NCBI GenBank assembly: GCA_040386975.1
Contig: JAZKEO010000002.1
Location: 124,001 to 188,000 of the forward strand
Direction: 5' to 3'
Source: M2408 sp040386975
GTDB taxonomy: Bacteria; Bacteroidota; Bacteroidia; Flavobacteriales_D; Crocinitomicaceae
Length of the DNA stretch: 64,000 bases
Made by a program: the position numbers and the translations under genes. The notes under the pieces are model-generated. The model searched no databases and was not told the DNA's origin. It saw nothing but the letters and a program-made list of their open reading frames with translations. Of the stretch, positions 33,293-42,473 are shown piece by piece. Every line of letters starts with the position of its first letter. The first letter of the stretch is position 1.

Positions 33293-34341
33293 ATATAATT
33301 TCACATAAAATAAAATTTGCCATTATTGGTGCAGGACATATTGGAAAACGTCATGCCGAAATGGTAAAAAGAGATCCTGATGCTGAGTTAGTTGCTATGA
33401 TTGATATTCGCTCAAAGGAAGAATGTGGAGCAAGTGATTTTGACGTTCCGTTTTTTACTTCTTTGGAAGAATTATTAAAATCAGATATTGAATTTGATAT
33501 TGTGAATGTTTGTTCACCAAATGGGGTACACGCTCAACAAGCAATTTTAGCTTTAGAAAATAAAAAACATGTTGTTTGCGAAAAACCAATGGGTTTAAGT
33601 AAAGATTCATGTGAAAAAGTGATTTTCAAATCTTTACAAATGTCACGACAAGTATTTTGTGTGATGCAAAATCGCTATTCCCCACCTTCAGAATGGATAA
33701 AATCTGTTATTGACAGAGGAATTTTAGGCGATACTTTCATGGTTCAATTGAACTGCTATTGGAATCGTGATGAGCGTTACTACAAAAAAGACGGCTGGAA
33801 AGGAAAACAAGAATTAGATGGGGGAACCTTGTTCACACAATTTTCTCACTTCATAGATATTATGTATTGGCTTTTCGGAGATATTGACAATATTCAAGGA
33901 AAATTTGCCGATTTCACGCACAAAGATTTAACTGATTTTGAAGATTCAGGTTTTGTTAGTTTTGATTTTGTAAACGGTGGAATGGGCTGTATCAACTATT
34001 CAACTGCAGTTCAAGATACAAATTTGGAAAGTTCCATTACAATCATTGGAAGTAAAGGAAGTGTCAAAATTGGTGGACAATACATGAATGAAGTTGAGGT
34101 TTGCAACATTCCTGGTTATGAAATGCCGGAATTAGCTCCAACAAACCCAGGAAATGACTACGGAGCCTACAAAGGTTCAGCTGCTAATCACAATTACGTG
34201 ATTTCAAACGTAATACAAACTTTAAAAGGAAAAACTACTGCTACTACAAATGCTCTTGAGGGACTAAAAGTGGTAGAAATTATCGAACGCATTTATAAAA
34301 TAAGAGATGAACAATTTAATCTACAACAAATTAACAAATAA
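33289..34341 (+). CDS. wbpB: UDP-N-acetylglucosaminuronate 3-dehydrogenase (WbpB-like)
   Basis: A 350-residue Gfo/Idh/MocA oxidoreductase. It should oxidise C3 of UDP-GlcNAcA, giving the keto substrate of the aminotransferase. The Rossmann loop IIGAGHIGKRH (residues 12-22), the family motif CEKP with its conserved lysine, and the GGTLFTQFSHFIDIMYW segment are visible. Its position between WbpD- and dehydrogenase-type genes fixes the pathway. It overlaps the next gene by 35 bases. Confidence 0.9.
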   Translation: MNIISHKIKFAIIGAGHIGKRHAEMVKRDPDAELVAMIDIRSKEECGASDFDVPFFTSLEELLKSDIEFDIVNVCSPNGVHAQQAILALENKKHVVCEKPMGLSKDSCEKVIFKSLQMSRQVFCVMQNRYSPPSEWIKSVIDRGILGDTFMVQLNCYWNRDERYYKKDGWKGKQELDGGTLFTQFSHFIDIMYWLFGDIDNIQGKFADFTHKDLTDFEDSGFVSFDFVNGGMGCINYSTAVQDTNLESSITIIGSKGSVKIGGQYMNEVEVCNIPGYEMPELAPTNPGNDYGAYKGSAANHNYVISNVIQTLKGKTTATTNALEGLKVVEIIERIYKIRDEQFNLQQINK

Positions 34342-35611
34342 AGAAACAAAACTTGCTGTAATCGGCTTAGGTTATGTTGGATTACCAATTGCTTTGGAAT
34401 TTGCAAAAAAAATCAAAGTTGTTGGTTTTGATATCAATCAAAATCGTGTCGATTTGATGCGCAATAAAATCGATCCAAGTAACGAATTGGATTCTTCCGT
34501 TTTTGATAATTCTGACATTGAATTTACAGCAAATTTAGACGATTTAAAATCTTGTACTTTTTTCGTTGTCGCTGTACCAACACCAATTGACGATGCGAAT
34601 TTACCCGATTTAAAACCGCTTTTAGGAGCAAGTTCTACTGTTGGAAAAGTACTTAAAAAAGGCGATTATGTCGTTTTTGAATCAACCGTTTATCCTGGTT
34701 GTACGGAAGAAGATTGTATTCCAGTTTTGGAAGAATTGTCAGGCTTGAAATTCAAGGAAGATTTCAAAGTTGGATATTCACCTGAAAGAATTAATCCAGG
34801 AGACAAAGAACATACCTTACAAAATGTAATCAAAGTTGTTTCTGGTTGCTGTGATGAATCTTTGGATCAAATTGCTAAAACATACGAATTGGTTGTTGGA
34901 GCTGGAGTTCACCGTGCGCCAAGCATCAAGGTTGCAGAAGCTGCAAAAATAATTGAAAATACACAACGCGATGTAAATATTGCTTTGATTAATGAACTTT
35001 CAATCATATTTAACAAATTAAAAATCAACACATTTGATGTGCTTGAGGCTGCTGGAACAAAATGGAATTTCTTGAAATTTCAACCGGGATTAGTTGGTGG
35101 ACATTGTATTGGTGTTGATCCATATTATTTAACCCATAAAGCTCAACAAGCAGGTTACCATTCAAAAGTAATCACTAGTGGGCGTTTTGTGAATGATTCT
35201 ATGGGTGGATATATCGCAAAACAAACTGTTAAACGTATCATTGCACAAAATAAAATCATCCAAGAATCTCATGTTTTAATCATGGGAGCCACTTTCAAAG
35301 AAGATGTGAGCGATATACGCAACTCAAAGGTAATTGATATCGTGAACGAATTAAAATCATATCAAGTAAAAGTTGATCTGATTGATCCTCACGCTTCATC
35401 AGATGAAATGATGCACGAATACGGTGTTGGCTTAATTGAAAAACCAGTTGGAAATTACGATGCAATTATTGTAGCTGTTAACCACAAAGATTATTTGACA
35501 AAAACGGAAGATGATTTTAAAGTTTTATTGAAAGACGGAAAAGGAATTTTTGTTGATGTAAAAGGAATTTTCAGAAATAAAATCAAGGATTTAGAATATT
35601 GGAGTTTGTAA
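34307..35611 (+). CDS. wbpA: UDP-N-acetylhexosamine 6-dehydrogenase (WbpA/TviB type)
   Basis: A 434-residue NAD-dependent enzyme making the uronic acid (UDP-GlcNAcA if the pathway is WbpA-like). Seen: GLGYVGLPIA (20-29), PTPIDDANLPDL, ESTVYPGCTEE, AEAAKIIENTQRDVNIALINEL, and catalytic C267 in GGHCIGVDPYYL. The sequence style is nearer to TviB/WbpO than to classic WbpA. A GalNAc-type substrate is therefore possible, but the flanking wbpB/E/D genes favour UDP-GlcNAc. It is the last gene of the operon. Confidence 0.9.
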   Translation: MNNLIYNKLTNKETKLAVIGLGYVGLPIALEFAKKIKVVGFDINQNRVDLMRNKIDPSNELDSSVFDNSDIEFTANLDDLKSCTFFVVAVPTPIDDANLPDLKPLLGASSTVGKVLKKGDYVVFESTVYPGCTEEDCIPVLEELSGLKFKEDFKVGYSPERINPGDKEHTLQNVIKVVSGCCDESLDQIAKTYELVVGAGVHRAPSIKVAEAAKIIENTQRDVNIALINELSIIFNKLKINTFDVLEAAGTKWNFLKFQPGLVGGHCIGVDPYYLTHKAQQAGYHSKVITSGRFVNDSMGGYIAKQTVKRIIAQNKIIQESHVLIMGATFKEDVSDIRNSKVIDIVNELKSYQVKVDLIDPHASSDEMMHEYGVGLIEKPVGNYDAIIVAVNHKDYLTKTEDDFKVLLKDGKGIFVDVKGIFRNKIKDLEYWSL

Positions 35612-35615
35612 TGAA

Positions 35616-35645
35616 TTGAGAGTGAAAAATTGAAAATTGAGAATA
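35616..35645 (+). repeat. Low-complexity GAGAGTGAAAA / GAAAATTGAGAA run
   Basis: GAGAGTGAAAAATTGAAAATTGAG-type sequence just after the sugar operon. Related phrases are at 22367-22414, and comparable short-word repeats occur at 47612-47645 and 52048-52085. The rest of the 159-base spacer shows nothing clear. Confidence 0.4.
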
Positions 35646-35770
35646 ATTTTTCTGATATTTTACAATTTACCCCCTGAATAAAAAAAGGCTTAAACGTTTG
35701 ATTTTAAGAAGAGTATGACTGCAAACAAATGAAAATAAAATTTACGAAGTAACTTATTAAATCAAACATC

Positions 35771-36940
35771 ATGCTCAATTTCGAAATACAAAATCCAACG
35801 CAAATCATTTTTGGTAAAAATCAATTAGAAAAACTGAGTGCCTACATTCATAAATTTTATTCAGGCAAAAAAATTCTAATCGCATATGGTGGTGGAAGCA
35901 TAGAAAAAATAGGTTTGTTAGCACAAATTGAATCGCATTTACAAGCTTTTCATATCTTTAAATTCAAAGGAATTGAGGCTAATCCTGAGTTTACAACCTT
36001 GATGAAAGCAGTTGAAATGATTCGTCAAGAAGAAATTGGTTTTATTCTAGCTGTTGGCGGTGGCTCCGTTATTGATGGTGTGAAATTTATTTCTGGTGCT
36101 GTAAACTACAAGCAAGATCCTTGGGATGTTTTATTGCGTAAAGAAGGCTGTGTTTTTGATTCCGCTGTGCCTTTTGGTGCTGTTTTAACTTTACCAGCAA
36201 CTGGTTCAGAAGCCAATAGTGGAGCGGTAATCAGTCGCAGTGAATTGAAAATGAAAATGACCATGGGAGGACCTCTGTTTTTTCCTAAATTTTCTTTTCT
36301 AGACCCAACTGTTGTTGCTACTTTGCCACAAAAACAAATAGCAAATGGAATAACAGATTCATTCATGCATACTTTGGAACAATATTTAACTTATCCTACA
36401 GATAATTTATTGCAAGAACGTGAGGCGGAAGCAATTTTATCCACCTTGATTGAAATTGCACCACTCGTTATGAAAGAACCAACCAATTACAAATATGCCT
36501 CCAATTTGATGTGGTGTGCTACTCACGCTTTGAATGGGAATTTACGTTGTGGTGTTCCAACCGATTGGGCAACACACATGATTGGTCACGAATTAACAGC
36601 ACTTTTTGGAATTGATCATGCTAGAACCTTGGCGATAATTGCTCCTCGACTATACGAAGTGAAATTCAATAATAAGCAAGAAAAATTGACACAATATGGT
36701 CGTCGCGTGTGGAATTTACAAGGAGATGATATCAGTGTAGCCAAACAAGCCATTGTCAAAACGGAAGAATTTTTCAAGAGCTTAGGAATTGAAACAACAA
36801 TTTCTGCCTATACAGATGATGTAAACGATGTTCAAACCATTATTAAAAAGCGATTTGAAGAAAGAGGCTGGAACAATAAAGGTGAAAGACAAGATTTAAC
36901 TTACGCTGAAATTGAAGAAATTGTGAAAAATGCTATTTGA
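35771..36940 (+). CDS. Iron-containing alcohol dehydrogenase (YqhD-like)
   Basis: A 389-residue group-III alcohol dehydrogenase that reduces aldehydes using NADPH. Features are the N-terminal NPTQIIFGKNQ, nucleotide-binding LAVGGGSVIDGVK, and TLPATGSEAN. Metal-ligand histidines lie in DSFMHTLEQYL, MIGHELTA and GIDHARTL. The FEIQNPT start and the GATHALNG-like CATHALNG block resemble YqhD/butanol dehydrogenases rather than the AdhE type. It is monocistronic, with an apparently unrelated neighbour on either side. Confidence 0.92.
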   Translation: MLNFEIQNPTQIIFGKNQLEKLSAYIHKFYSGKKILIAYGGGSIEKIGLLAQIESHLQAFHIFKFKGIEANPEFTTLMKAVEMIRQEEIGFILAVGGGSVIDGVKFISGAVNYKQDPWDVLLRKEGCVFDSAVPFGAVLTLPATGSEANSGAVISRSELKMKMTMGGPLFFPKFSFLDPTVVATLPQKQIANGITDSFMHTLEQYLTYPTDNLLQEREAEAILSTLIEIAPLVMKEPTNYKYASNLMWCATHALNGNLRCGVPTDWATHMIGHELTALFGIDHARTLAIIAPRLYEVKFNNKQEKLTQYGRRVWNLQGDDISVAKQAIVKTEEFFKSLGIETTISAYTDDVNDVQTIIKKRFEERGWNNKGERQDLTYAEIEEIVKNAI

Positions 36941-37000
36941 TTTCAATTATTGTAGCTAATTTTCATATGCTCTAATATTTTTTATTTCTCACAAAAAACC

Positions 37001-39823
37001 ATGCAAAAATTTGTAGAATTAGTAGCACAAACTTTACTTGAGAGTAAAACTCCACTTCAAGATTGGATTGTAGTTTTACCTTCCGAGCGTGCCAAACAAT
37101 ATCTACAAAAAGCACTTTTTGAACAAATCAACAAACCCGTTTTTGCACCCAAAATTGTTACGATTAACAATTGGATTAATTCACTTTCTGAAAAAGTAGT
37201 ACTGGATAAAACAAGACTTTTACTTAACTTATTTGAAATTCACCAACATTATCCAGGAAATGATATTGAAAAAACATTTGATGAATTTCTCAATTGGGGA
37301 ACAATTTTACTCAGCGATTTTGATGAAATAGAGCGTTATTTAGTCGATTCAAATCAACTTTTTAGGAATTTAAAAGACGTTAAGGAAATTGAAAACTGGA
37401 GTTTTAACTCAGAAGAATTAAGTGAAAATCAGCAAAAATATTTAGCTTTTTGGGAACGTTTGCCACATTATTTTAAGGAATTAAACTCTAAATTAAATGC
37501 TCAAAATGGGTGTATTCAAGGAGCAGTTTACCATAAAATTGCTAATGAAATAGACCTCGTTTTCAAAGAAAACAAGAATGCCCATTTCATGTTTGCTGGA
37601 TTTAATGCTTTGTCTTTGGCTGAAATGACAATTTTTAGACAAATTCATCGTTTAGGCAGAGCCGAAATTCTTTTTGATACAGACGATTTTTATATTGATG
37701 ATAAAAACCACGAAGCAGGACAATTTATTCGGAAATTCAATGAATTTTTAGGTGAAAAATCATTAATAAAATCCAATAAACTTTTAGCTAATTCAACAAA
37801 AAATATCGAATTAATTTCTTGTTCCCAAACAACAGGTCAAGTAAAGGTTGCAAGCACCATTTTAGCTCAGAAAAGTGAAAAAGAACTCAACGAAACCTTG
37901 ATTTTATTAGCTGATGAAAGTCTAATTATTCCACTTTTACAAAATATTCCTAAATCCGTACAAAAAGCAAACATTACTTTAGGTTTACCTTTAAAATCAA
38001 GTGCTTTGATTACTTGGATGGATTTAATTTTTAATATTCAAGAAGGATTTCAACGCTATAAACGCGTAACGGTTTACTACAAAGATTTATTTAATATTTG
38101 GAATCATCCATTTATTAATGAAATTTTAAGTGATGAAGAACAGAAAATTTTGTATAAAAAAGAGAAGCAAATTCGCTCCAAAAACATTGTTTTTCAATCT
38201 CCAGCAAAAATTAATGTTTCAGAAAAACTAGATTCAATTTTACTTTTACTTTATACTCCGTGGGAGAATTCCTGGGTAAAAGCCATTGAAATCATTCGGC
38301 AGTTGAACCTTATTTTATTTCATGAGTTCAAGAGTAATGAAGTAAATAAATTGGAAAAAGCAATTATTCAGCGTTTTGATGAAGTCATCATCGATTTCCA
38401 AAACTGTGTGATTGAAGGATTTCCTGAAATGTCTTTGAGAAGCTTTAAATCGCTTTTTCAAAAAGAATGGACAAGTGAAAGTGTCGCTTATTATGGAAAT
38501 CCAATTGATGGTTTACAAATCATGGGTTTACTGGAAACTAGACTTTTAGATTTCAAAAAAATCATTGTTATTGGCTTAAACGAGGGAAAAATGCCTCCAA
38601 CAAATCCAATTCAGACTTTGATTCCTATGGATTTGAGAAAATTTTACGGTTTGCCTTCTCCTAGAGACAAACAAGGACTTTTTGCTCATCACTTTTACCG
38701 TCTTTTGCACCATTGTGAGGATTTAACAATCACATTTCATAACGGGGCTGAAGGTTTAGGCTTCTCAGAAAAAAGTAGATATATTTCTCAGTTAGAACTG
38801 GAATTAATCAAAACAAACCCTAATATTAAACTTACGAATAGAGATTACACTTTAACTCAAGGAGAAAAACTTGTTAGTAAAAAATCGGTCGAAAAAAGTC
38901 ATGAAGTGACTCACAAATTAGATGAACTTTTTGCCTCGCGAACTTCAGCTTCGATGCTAAAAACTTTTTTCACTTGTCCCTTAGATTTTTATTACAAATA
39001 TGTATTAAAATTTGGTGAAGAGGAAAAAGTCGAAGAAGAAATGGAGAGTAACACTTTTGGTACAATTATTCATGGTGTTTTAGAAGAATTGTACCAAGAC
39101 TTCAACAAAGATAAATCGGGAGCCAAAACAAAAAACTTGATGGAAAAGGACATCGATCAGATGTTACATACTTTCAAACCGAAATTATTCGAGGCTTTTA
39201 AAAATCATTTTAATGGAGACGAAGAAGCTTTTATGAAAGGAAAAAATTTCTTGAGTTACTCCATGTCCATTGAACTCACCGAACAATTTTTAAAATCTGA
39301 AAAGCTCTTTTTCAAACAAAATCCAACTGCTTTGGTTTACATTGAAGGTCTGGAAATCAAATTAGAAGACGAATTGGAATTGGAAATTTTTGGTGAACTA
39401 AAAAAAATTAACCTAAAAGGTTATGTCGATCGCATTGACTCAATTGATGGTAATATTCGCATCATCGATTACAAAACTGGGAAAGTGGATGAGAAACAAG
39501 TTTCAGATAACAGACCAAAATTTGCTGGAACAGAATTAGAATACCTCATAAAATCGTGTAAAGAAACCAAACATTTTTTTCAATTATTGACTTACATCTT
39601 TTTGTATTTCAAGAAAAATAAGCTCATCGCAAAAGAAAGTGCCATTATTTCCTTCGTAAATTTCAAAAACAACCCTTTTGTCATGAAAGCACGCGAAATT
39701 TCACACGAAAAATTAATTGAATACTATCCTGAAGTCTTAAAAGCAATTTTGGAAGAAGTGTACGAAAAAAGTACGCATTTTGAACATGTAGAAAAGACTC
39801 CAAATTATTGTGTTTATTGTTAA
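37001..39823 (+). CDS. AddB-like PD-(D/E)XK nuclease
   Basis: A 940-residue protein resembling AddB/RexB-type recombination nucleases. A helicase-like N-terminal part (PSERAKQYLQKAL near 27-39) lacks an obvious Walker A. The C-terminal RecB-family nuclease (about 650-940) has TCPLDFYYKYVLKFG, GTIIHGVLEEL and the catalytic GYVDRID...RIIDYKTGK (about 805-826). AddB holds a 4Fe-4S cluster with one cysteine before the nuclease (here FFTCPLDF) and three at the end. This protein stops at NYCVYC and has only two of them. No AddA-type helicase gene is adjacent. Confidence 0.85.
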   Translation: MQKFVELVAQTLLESKTPLQDWIVVLPSERAKQYLQKALFEQINKPVFAPKIVTINNWINSLSEKVVLDKTRLLLNLFEIHQHYPGNDIEKTFDEFLNWGTILLSDFDEIERYLVDSNQLFRNLKDVKEIENWSFNSEELSENQQKYLAFWERLPHYFKELNSKLNAQNGCIQGAVYHKIANEIDLVFKENKNAHFMFAGFNALSLAEMTIFRQIHRLGRAEILFDTDDFYIDDKNHEAGQFIRKFNEFLGEKSLIKSNKLLANSTKNIELISCSQTTGQVKVASTILAQKSEKELNETLILLADESLIIPLLQNIPKSVQKANITLGLPLKSSALITWMDLIFNIQEGFQRYKRVTVYYKDLFNIWNHPFINEILSDEEQKILYKKEKQIRSKNIVFQSPAKINVSEKLDSILLLLYTPWENSWVKAIEIIRQLNLILFHEFKSNEVNKLEKAIIQRFDEVIIDFQNCVIEGFPEMSLRSFKSLFQKEWTSESVAYYGNPIDGLQIMGLLETRLLDFKKIIVIGLNEGKMPPTNPIQTLIPMDLRKFYGLPSPRDKQGLFAHHFYRLLHHCEDLTITFHNGAEGLGFSEKSRYISQLELELIKTNPNIKLTNRDYTLTQGEKLVSKKSVEKSHEVTHKLDELFASRTSASMLKTFFTCPLDFYYKYVLKFGEEEKVEEEMESNTFGTIIHGVLEELYQDFNKDKSGAKTKNLMEKDIDQMLHTFKPKLFEAFKNHFNGDEEAFMKGKNFLSYSMSIELTEQFLKSEKLFFKQNPTALVYIEGLEIKLEDELELEIFGELKKINLKGYVDRIDSIDGNIRIIDYKTGKVDEKQVSDNRPKFAGTELEYLIKSCKETKHFFQLLTYIFLYFKKNKLIAKESAIISFVNFKNNPFVMKAREISHEKLIEYYPEVLKAILEEVYEKSTHFEHVEKTPNYCVYC

Positions 39824-39846
39824 GTGAGAAATTATCTTTCTTTTAC

Positions 39847-39876
39847 TTGGATTTTAGAAATAAAAGTTTAACTTTG
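39847..39876 (+). promoter_or_regulatory. Predicted promoter of the T9SS cargo gene
   Basis: TTG at 39847-39849, exactly 19 bases, then TAACTTTG at 39869-39876: full consensus. The start site is predicted near 39883, inside or next to an inverted repeat. Confidence 0.6.
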
Positions 39877-39881
39877 ATTCT

Positions 39882-39898
39882 ATTGATTGTTAATCAAT
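39882..39898. promoter_or_regulatory. Inverted repeat near the transcript start
   Basis: ATTGATT and AATCAAT separated by GTT, a 17-bp symmetrical site directly downstream of the promoter at 39847-39876, a position typical for a repressor operator. Confidence 0.4.
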
Positions 39899-39921
39899 TA
39901 ACTATAAAACTCTAAAATACC

Positions 39922-42384
39922 ATGAAAAAATCTTACTTTTTCCTACTTTTTGCGTCCTTATTTTTTATAAATGTAGAAGCACAAAATTATGAACTTTTTG
40001 TTCCAAATAATGAATACCATTACACGAGAACCTTTGGTCAAAATCAAATCCTTTTCTCCATAAAAATGGATTCTAGTGTTGTTAATGGAGCAAATACAGA
40101 TTTCTTCAATTATAATCAAGCTATTTTTGCAGATTACGAGTATTCAAACATAGCTTCAGAAGGTAGTAATCCTTTAAATGACGAGTGTTTGACAAGAGAA
40201 TCATGGTTTTCAAAATTTGTAACTCTTAATTCAACAAATGATTATTTAATTAGTAATAACAATTCTGATACAATACTTTTTAAAGTGAATTCTCAAGTTG
40301 GAGAAGAATGGGTACTACACCAAAATTGGAATAGGAAGTTTAAAGCTCAGCACATTAATACAATCGAACAAACTGTTTTAAATGAATTAGATTCTATAAA
40401 AGAAATTAGAATCACTGTTTATGATTTATCAGACAACCTTATTCCCACAAATATTTTTAATAATAAAATAATTTTACTTTCAAAAAATCATGGTTTTGTT
40501 AAAACTTACTCTTTCTTTGAATTTCCAAGTGATAGTGCTCAATATAATTTGGTTGGAAATGAAAATTTTGGTATTAAACCATTAAAAGAGGAGGATTTTC
40601 ATACTTTTGAAGTAAATGATTATTTGGTCTATGAAAACCTTAATAATCTAAATGAATATATTGAAGTTACTGAAAAAGATTCGACAACTAATTTATATGA
40701 TTATAATTTTGCTAGGTTACAAAATAACAGTTTGAACCTTAATTATAATTTTCAACATAATTTTCAATACAACAAATACTATTTGACGGGTCAATTTGAT
40801 CATTTTAACTCTGAAAATTCAAATTTTGTTTTTATAAATTATATTAGAAACGGAAAACAGTATCTAAAAGGCGTTTTTATAGAAGATAACAATGCCTCTT
40901 GTTGGCCCCTAATCAATTTCTCTGATACTTATAAGAAAGAAATGATATATTCAAAAAACATAGGACTTGTCTATAGAAGTGAAACCATTACAACTTGGAT
41001 AACTGATGAATGGGGATTTGAATATGAGGTTGATGAGTTTATTGATTATAAAAAATTAATGTCCTACCGATCAGAAATCAATGCTGACTACGGAACGTAT
41101 AACGGTACTGCATACTCCCATTTAAATATAAATAGAAACAAAACCAATTCATGTGACGGAATCATAAATTATTCAATAACGGAAAACAATTGGATTGACT
41201 CACTTAGATGGGATTTTGGTGATGGTACATTTTCAAATCAGCAAAATGTAACTCATACATATCAAAATGAAGGAACATATAATCCAAGTGTTCATTTATA
41301 TTCTGTTTTTGGAGATACGATAAAAACTTTTTACAATAATTTGCTAGTAGGAAATGTGAGTAATGACAATCAAATTTATGTTCAACAAATTTTCAATACT
41401 TGCAACGAGAAAACATTTATTGATAAAACGGATAGCGTTGAGTCACGACTTTGGGTTTTACCCGACGGTACAACTTCAACTAATGATACAATTACCTATA
41501 CTTTTGATGCAATAGATACTTTTCAAATTGTTTTACAAAATAACTATGCATTTTGTTCAAAATCCGACACAATCAATGTTCATATCAAAAGTTTAACTAC
41601 ACCAATACAAGCAAATACTCCTCTAACAGGTAACCCACAAAATTCATTTAGCTTTTTTAAAATGGGGAACCAATATTTACCTTATTTCTTTGATTGGGGA
41701 TATTTACAAGGTTCTGTAACTAATCCGGCAGGTGATGGATTTATACATGCTTGCAATCAGTTTACATTTACTGAAGGAGATTCAATAAATATAGAAATTT
41801 CATTAAATAGTATTGAATATTACGAAGTTAGCCCTGGTGCTTTTGATTATAACTATATTGGAGTAGACCATTCACTTTGGATTGATTACAACAACAACGC
41901 TAGTTTTGAAACAAATGAGCAACTCACATTAGTTGTTGATGAATTTGCATCGCAAGGTTTCTATGCTGTTATTAATAGTAGTTCTAATGTTATTATTTCG
42001 GAAAACTCAATAAAAGATACACCTTTAAGAATGCGTTTGGTAGCTGGTCAAGATCCAAATATTACTAGTGGATACGATTTTTCAATGATTATTTCTGCTG
42101 AGGAAACAACAACATCTCTCTTTGAAAAGAGTAAAAATCAAAAGCAATTTGTTGTTTTCCCAAATCCTACTGATAGTAAAATTAATGTTCAAATTCCTGA
42201 AGTATTAAAGAACAAAGTTACATTTGAACTTAGATCAATTGTAGGACAAAGAATCATCGATAAAACAAGAATAAGTGAAAATAATCTAGAAATAGACTTA
42301 AATTTATATTCTGATGGAATTTATTCTTTATTGATTTATGAAAATGATATTCTTATTGAAAATCTAAAAATTATTAAAGATTAA
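39922..42384 (+). CDS. Secreted PKD/GEVED-domain protein with T9SS sorting signal
   Basis: An 820-residue surface or secreted protein. It has a signal peptide (about 1-20, MKKSYFFLLFASLFFINVEA), a long N-terminal region without recognised domains and a PKD domain (about 425-475; SLRWDFGDGTFSNQ and HTYQNEGTY). A GEVED-like domain (SLWIDYNNNASFETNEQL) follows, and the type-A T9SS C-terminal domain begins at VVFPNPTDSKINV (about 750-820). Secretion through the gliding-linked type IX system is expected. The enzymatic role, if any, is not visible. Confidence 0.85.
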   Translation: MKKSYFFLLFASLFFINVEAQNYELFVPNNEYHYTRTFGQNQILFSIKMDSSVVNGANTDFFNYNQAIFADYEYSNIASEGSNPLNDECLTRESWFSKFVTLNSTNDYLISNNNSDTILFKVNSQVGEEWVLHQNWNRKFKAQHINTIEQTVLNELDSIKEIRITVYDLSDNLIPTNIFNNKIILLSKNHGFVKTYSFFEFPSDSAQYNLVGNENFGIKPLKEEDFHTFEVNDYLVYENLNNLNEYIEVTEKDSTTNLYDYNFARLQNNSLNLNYNFQHNFQYNKYYLTGQFDHFNSENSNFVFINYIRNGKQYLKGVFIEDNNASCWPLINFSDTYKKEMIYSKNIGLVYRSETITTWITDEWGFEYEVDEFIDYKKLMSYRSEINADYGTYNGTAYSHLNINRNKTNSCDGIINYSITENNWIDSLRWDFGDGTFSNQQNVTHTYQNEGTYNPSVHLYSVFGDTIKTFYNNLLVGNVSNDNQIYVQQIFNTCNEKTFIDKTDSVESRLWVLPDGTTSTNDTITYTFDAIDTFQIVLQNNYAFCSKSDTINVHIKSLTTPIQANTPLTGNPQNSFSFFKMGNQYLPYFFDWGYLQGSVTNPAGDGFIHACNQFTFTEGDSINIEISLNSIEYYEVSPGAFDYNYIGVDHSLWIDYNNNASFETNEQLTLVVDEFASQGFYAVINSSSNVIISENSIKDTPLRMRLVAGQDPNITSGYDFSMIISAEETTTSLFEKSKNQKQFVVFPNPTDSKINVQIPEVLKNKVTFELRSIVGQRIIDKTRISENNLEIDLNLYSDGIYSLLIYENDILIENLKIIKD

Positions 42385-42442
42385 TTAATTGGTCATTAAT
42401 AATTTTATAGTTTAATTTCTCTCTTAGAAAGACATTAAAATG

Positions 42443-42450
42443 TACCTTTG
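42443..42450 (+). promoter_or_regulatory. Predicted -7 box before the unknown secreted protein
   Basis: TACCTTTG matches TAnnTTTG and ends 23 bases before the ATG at 42474; the -33 element is not evident. Confidence 0.45.
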
Positions 42451-42473
42451 TGGGCACATTTTAATTGTATGCT

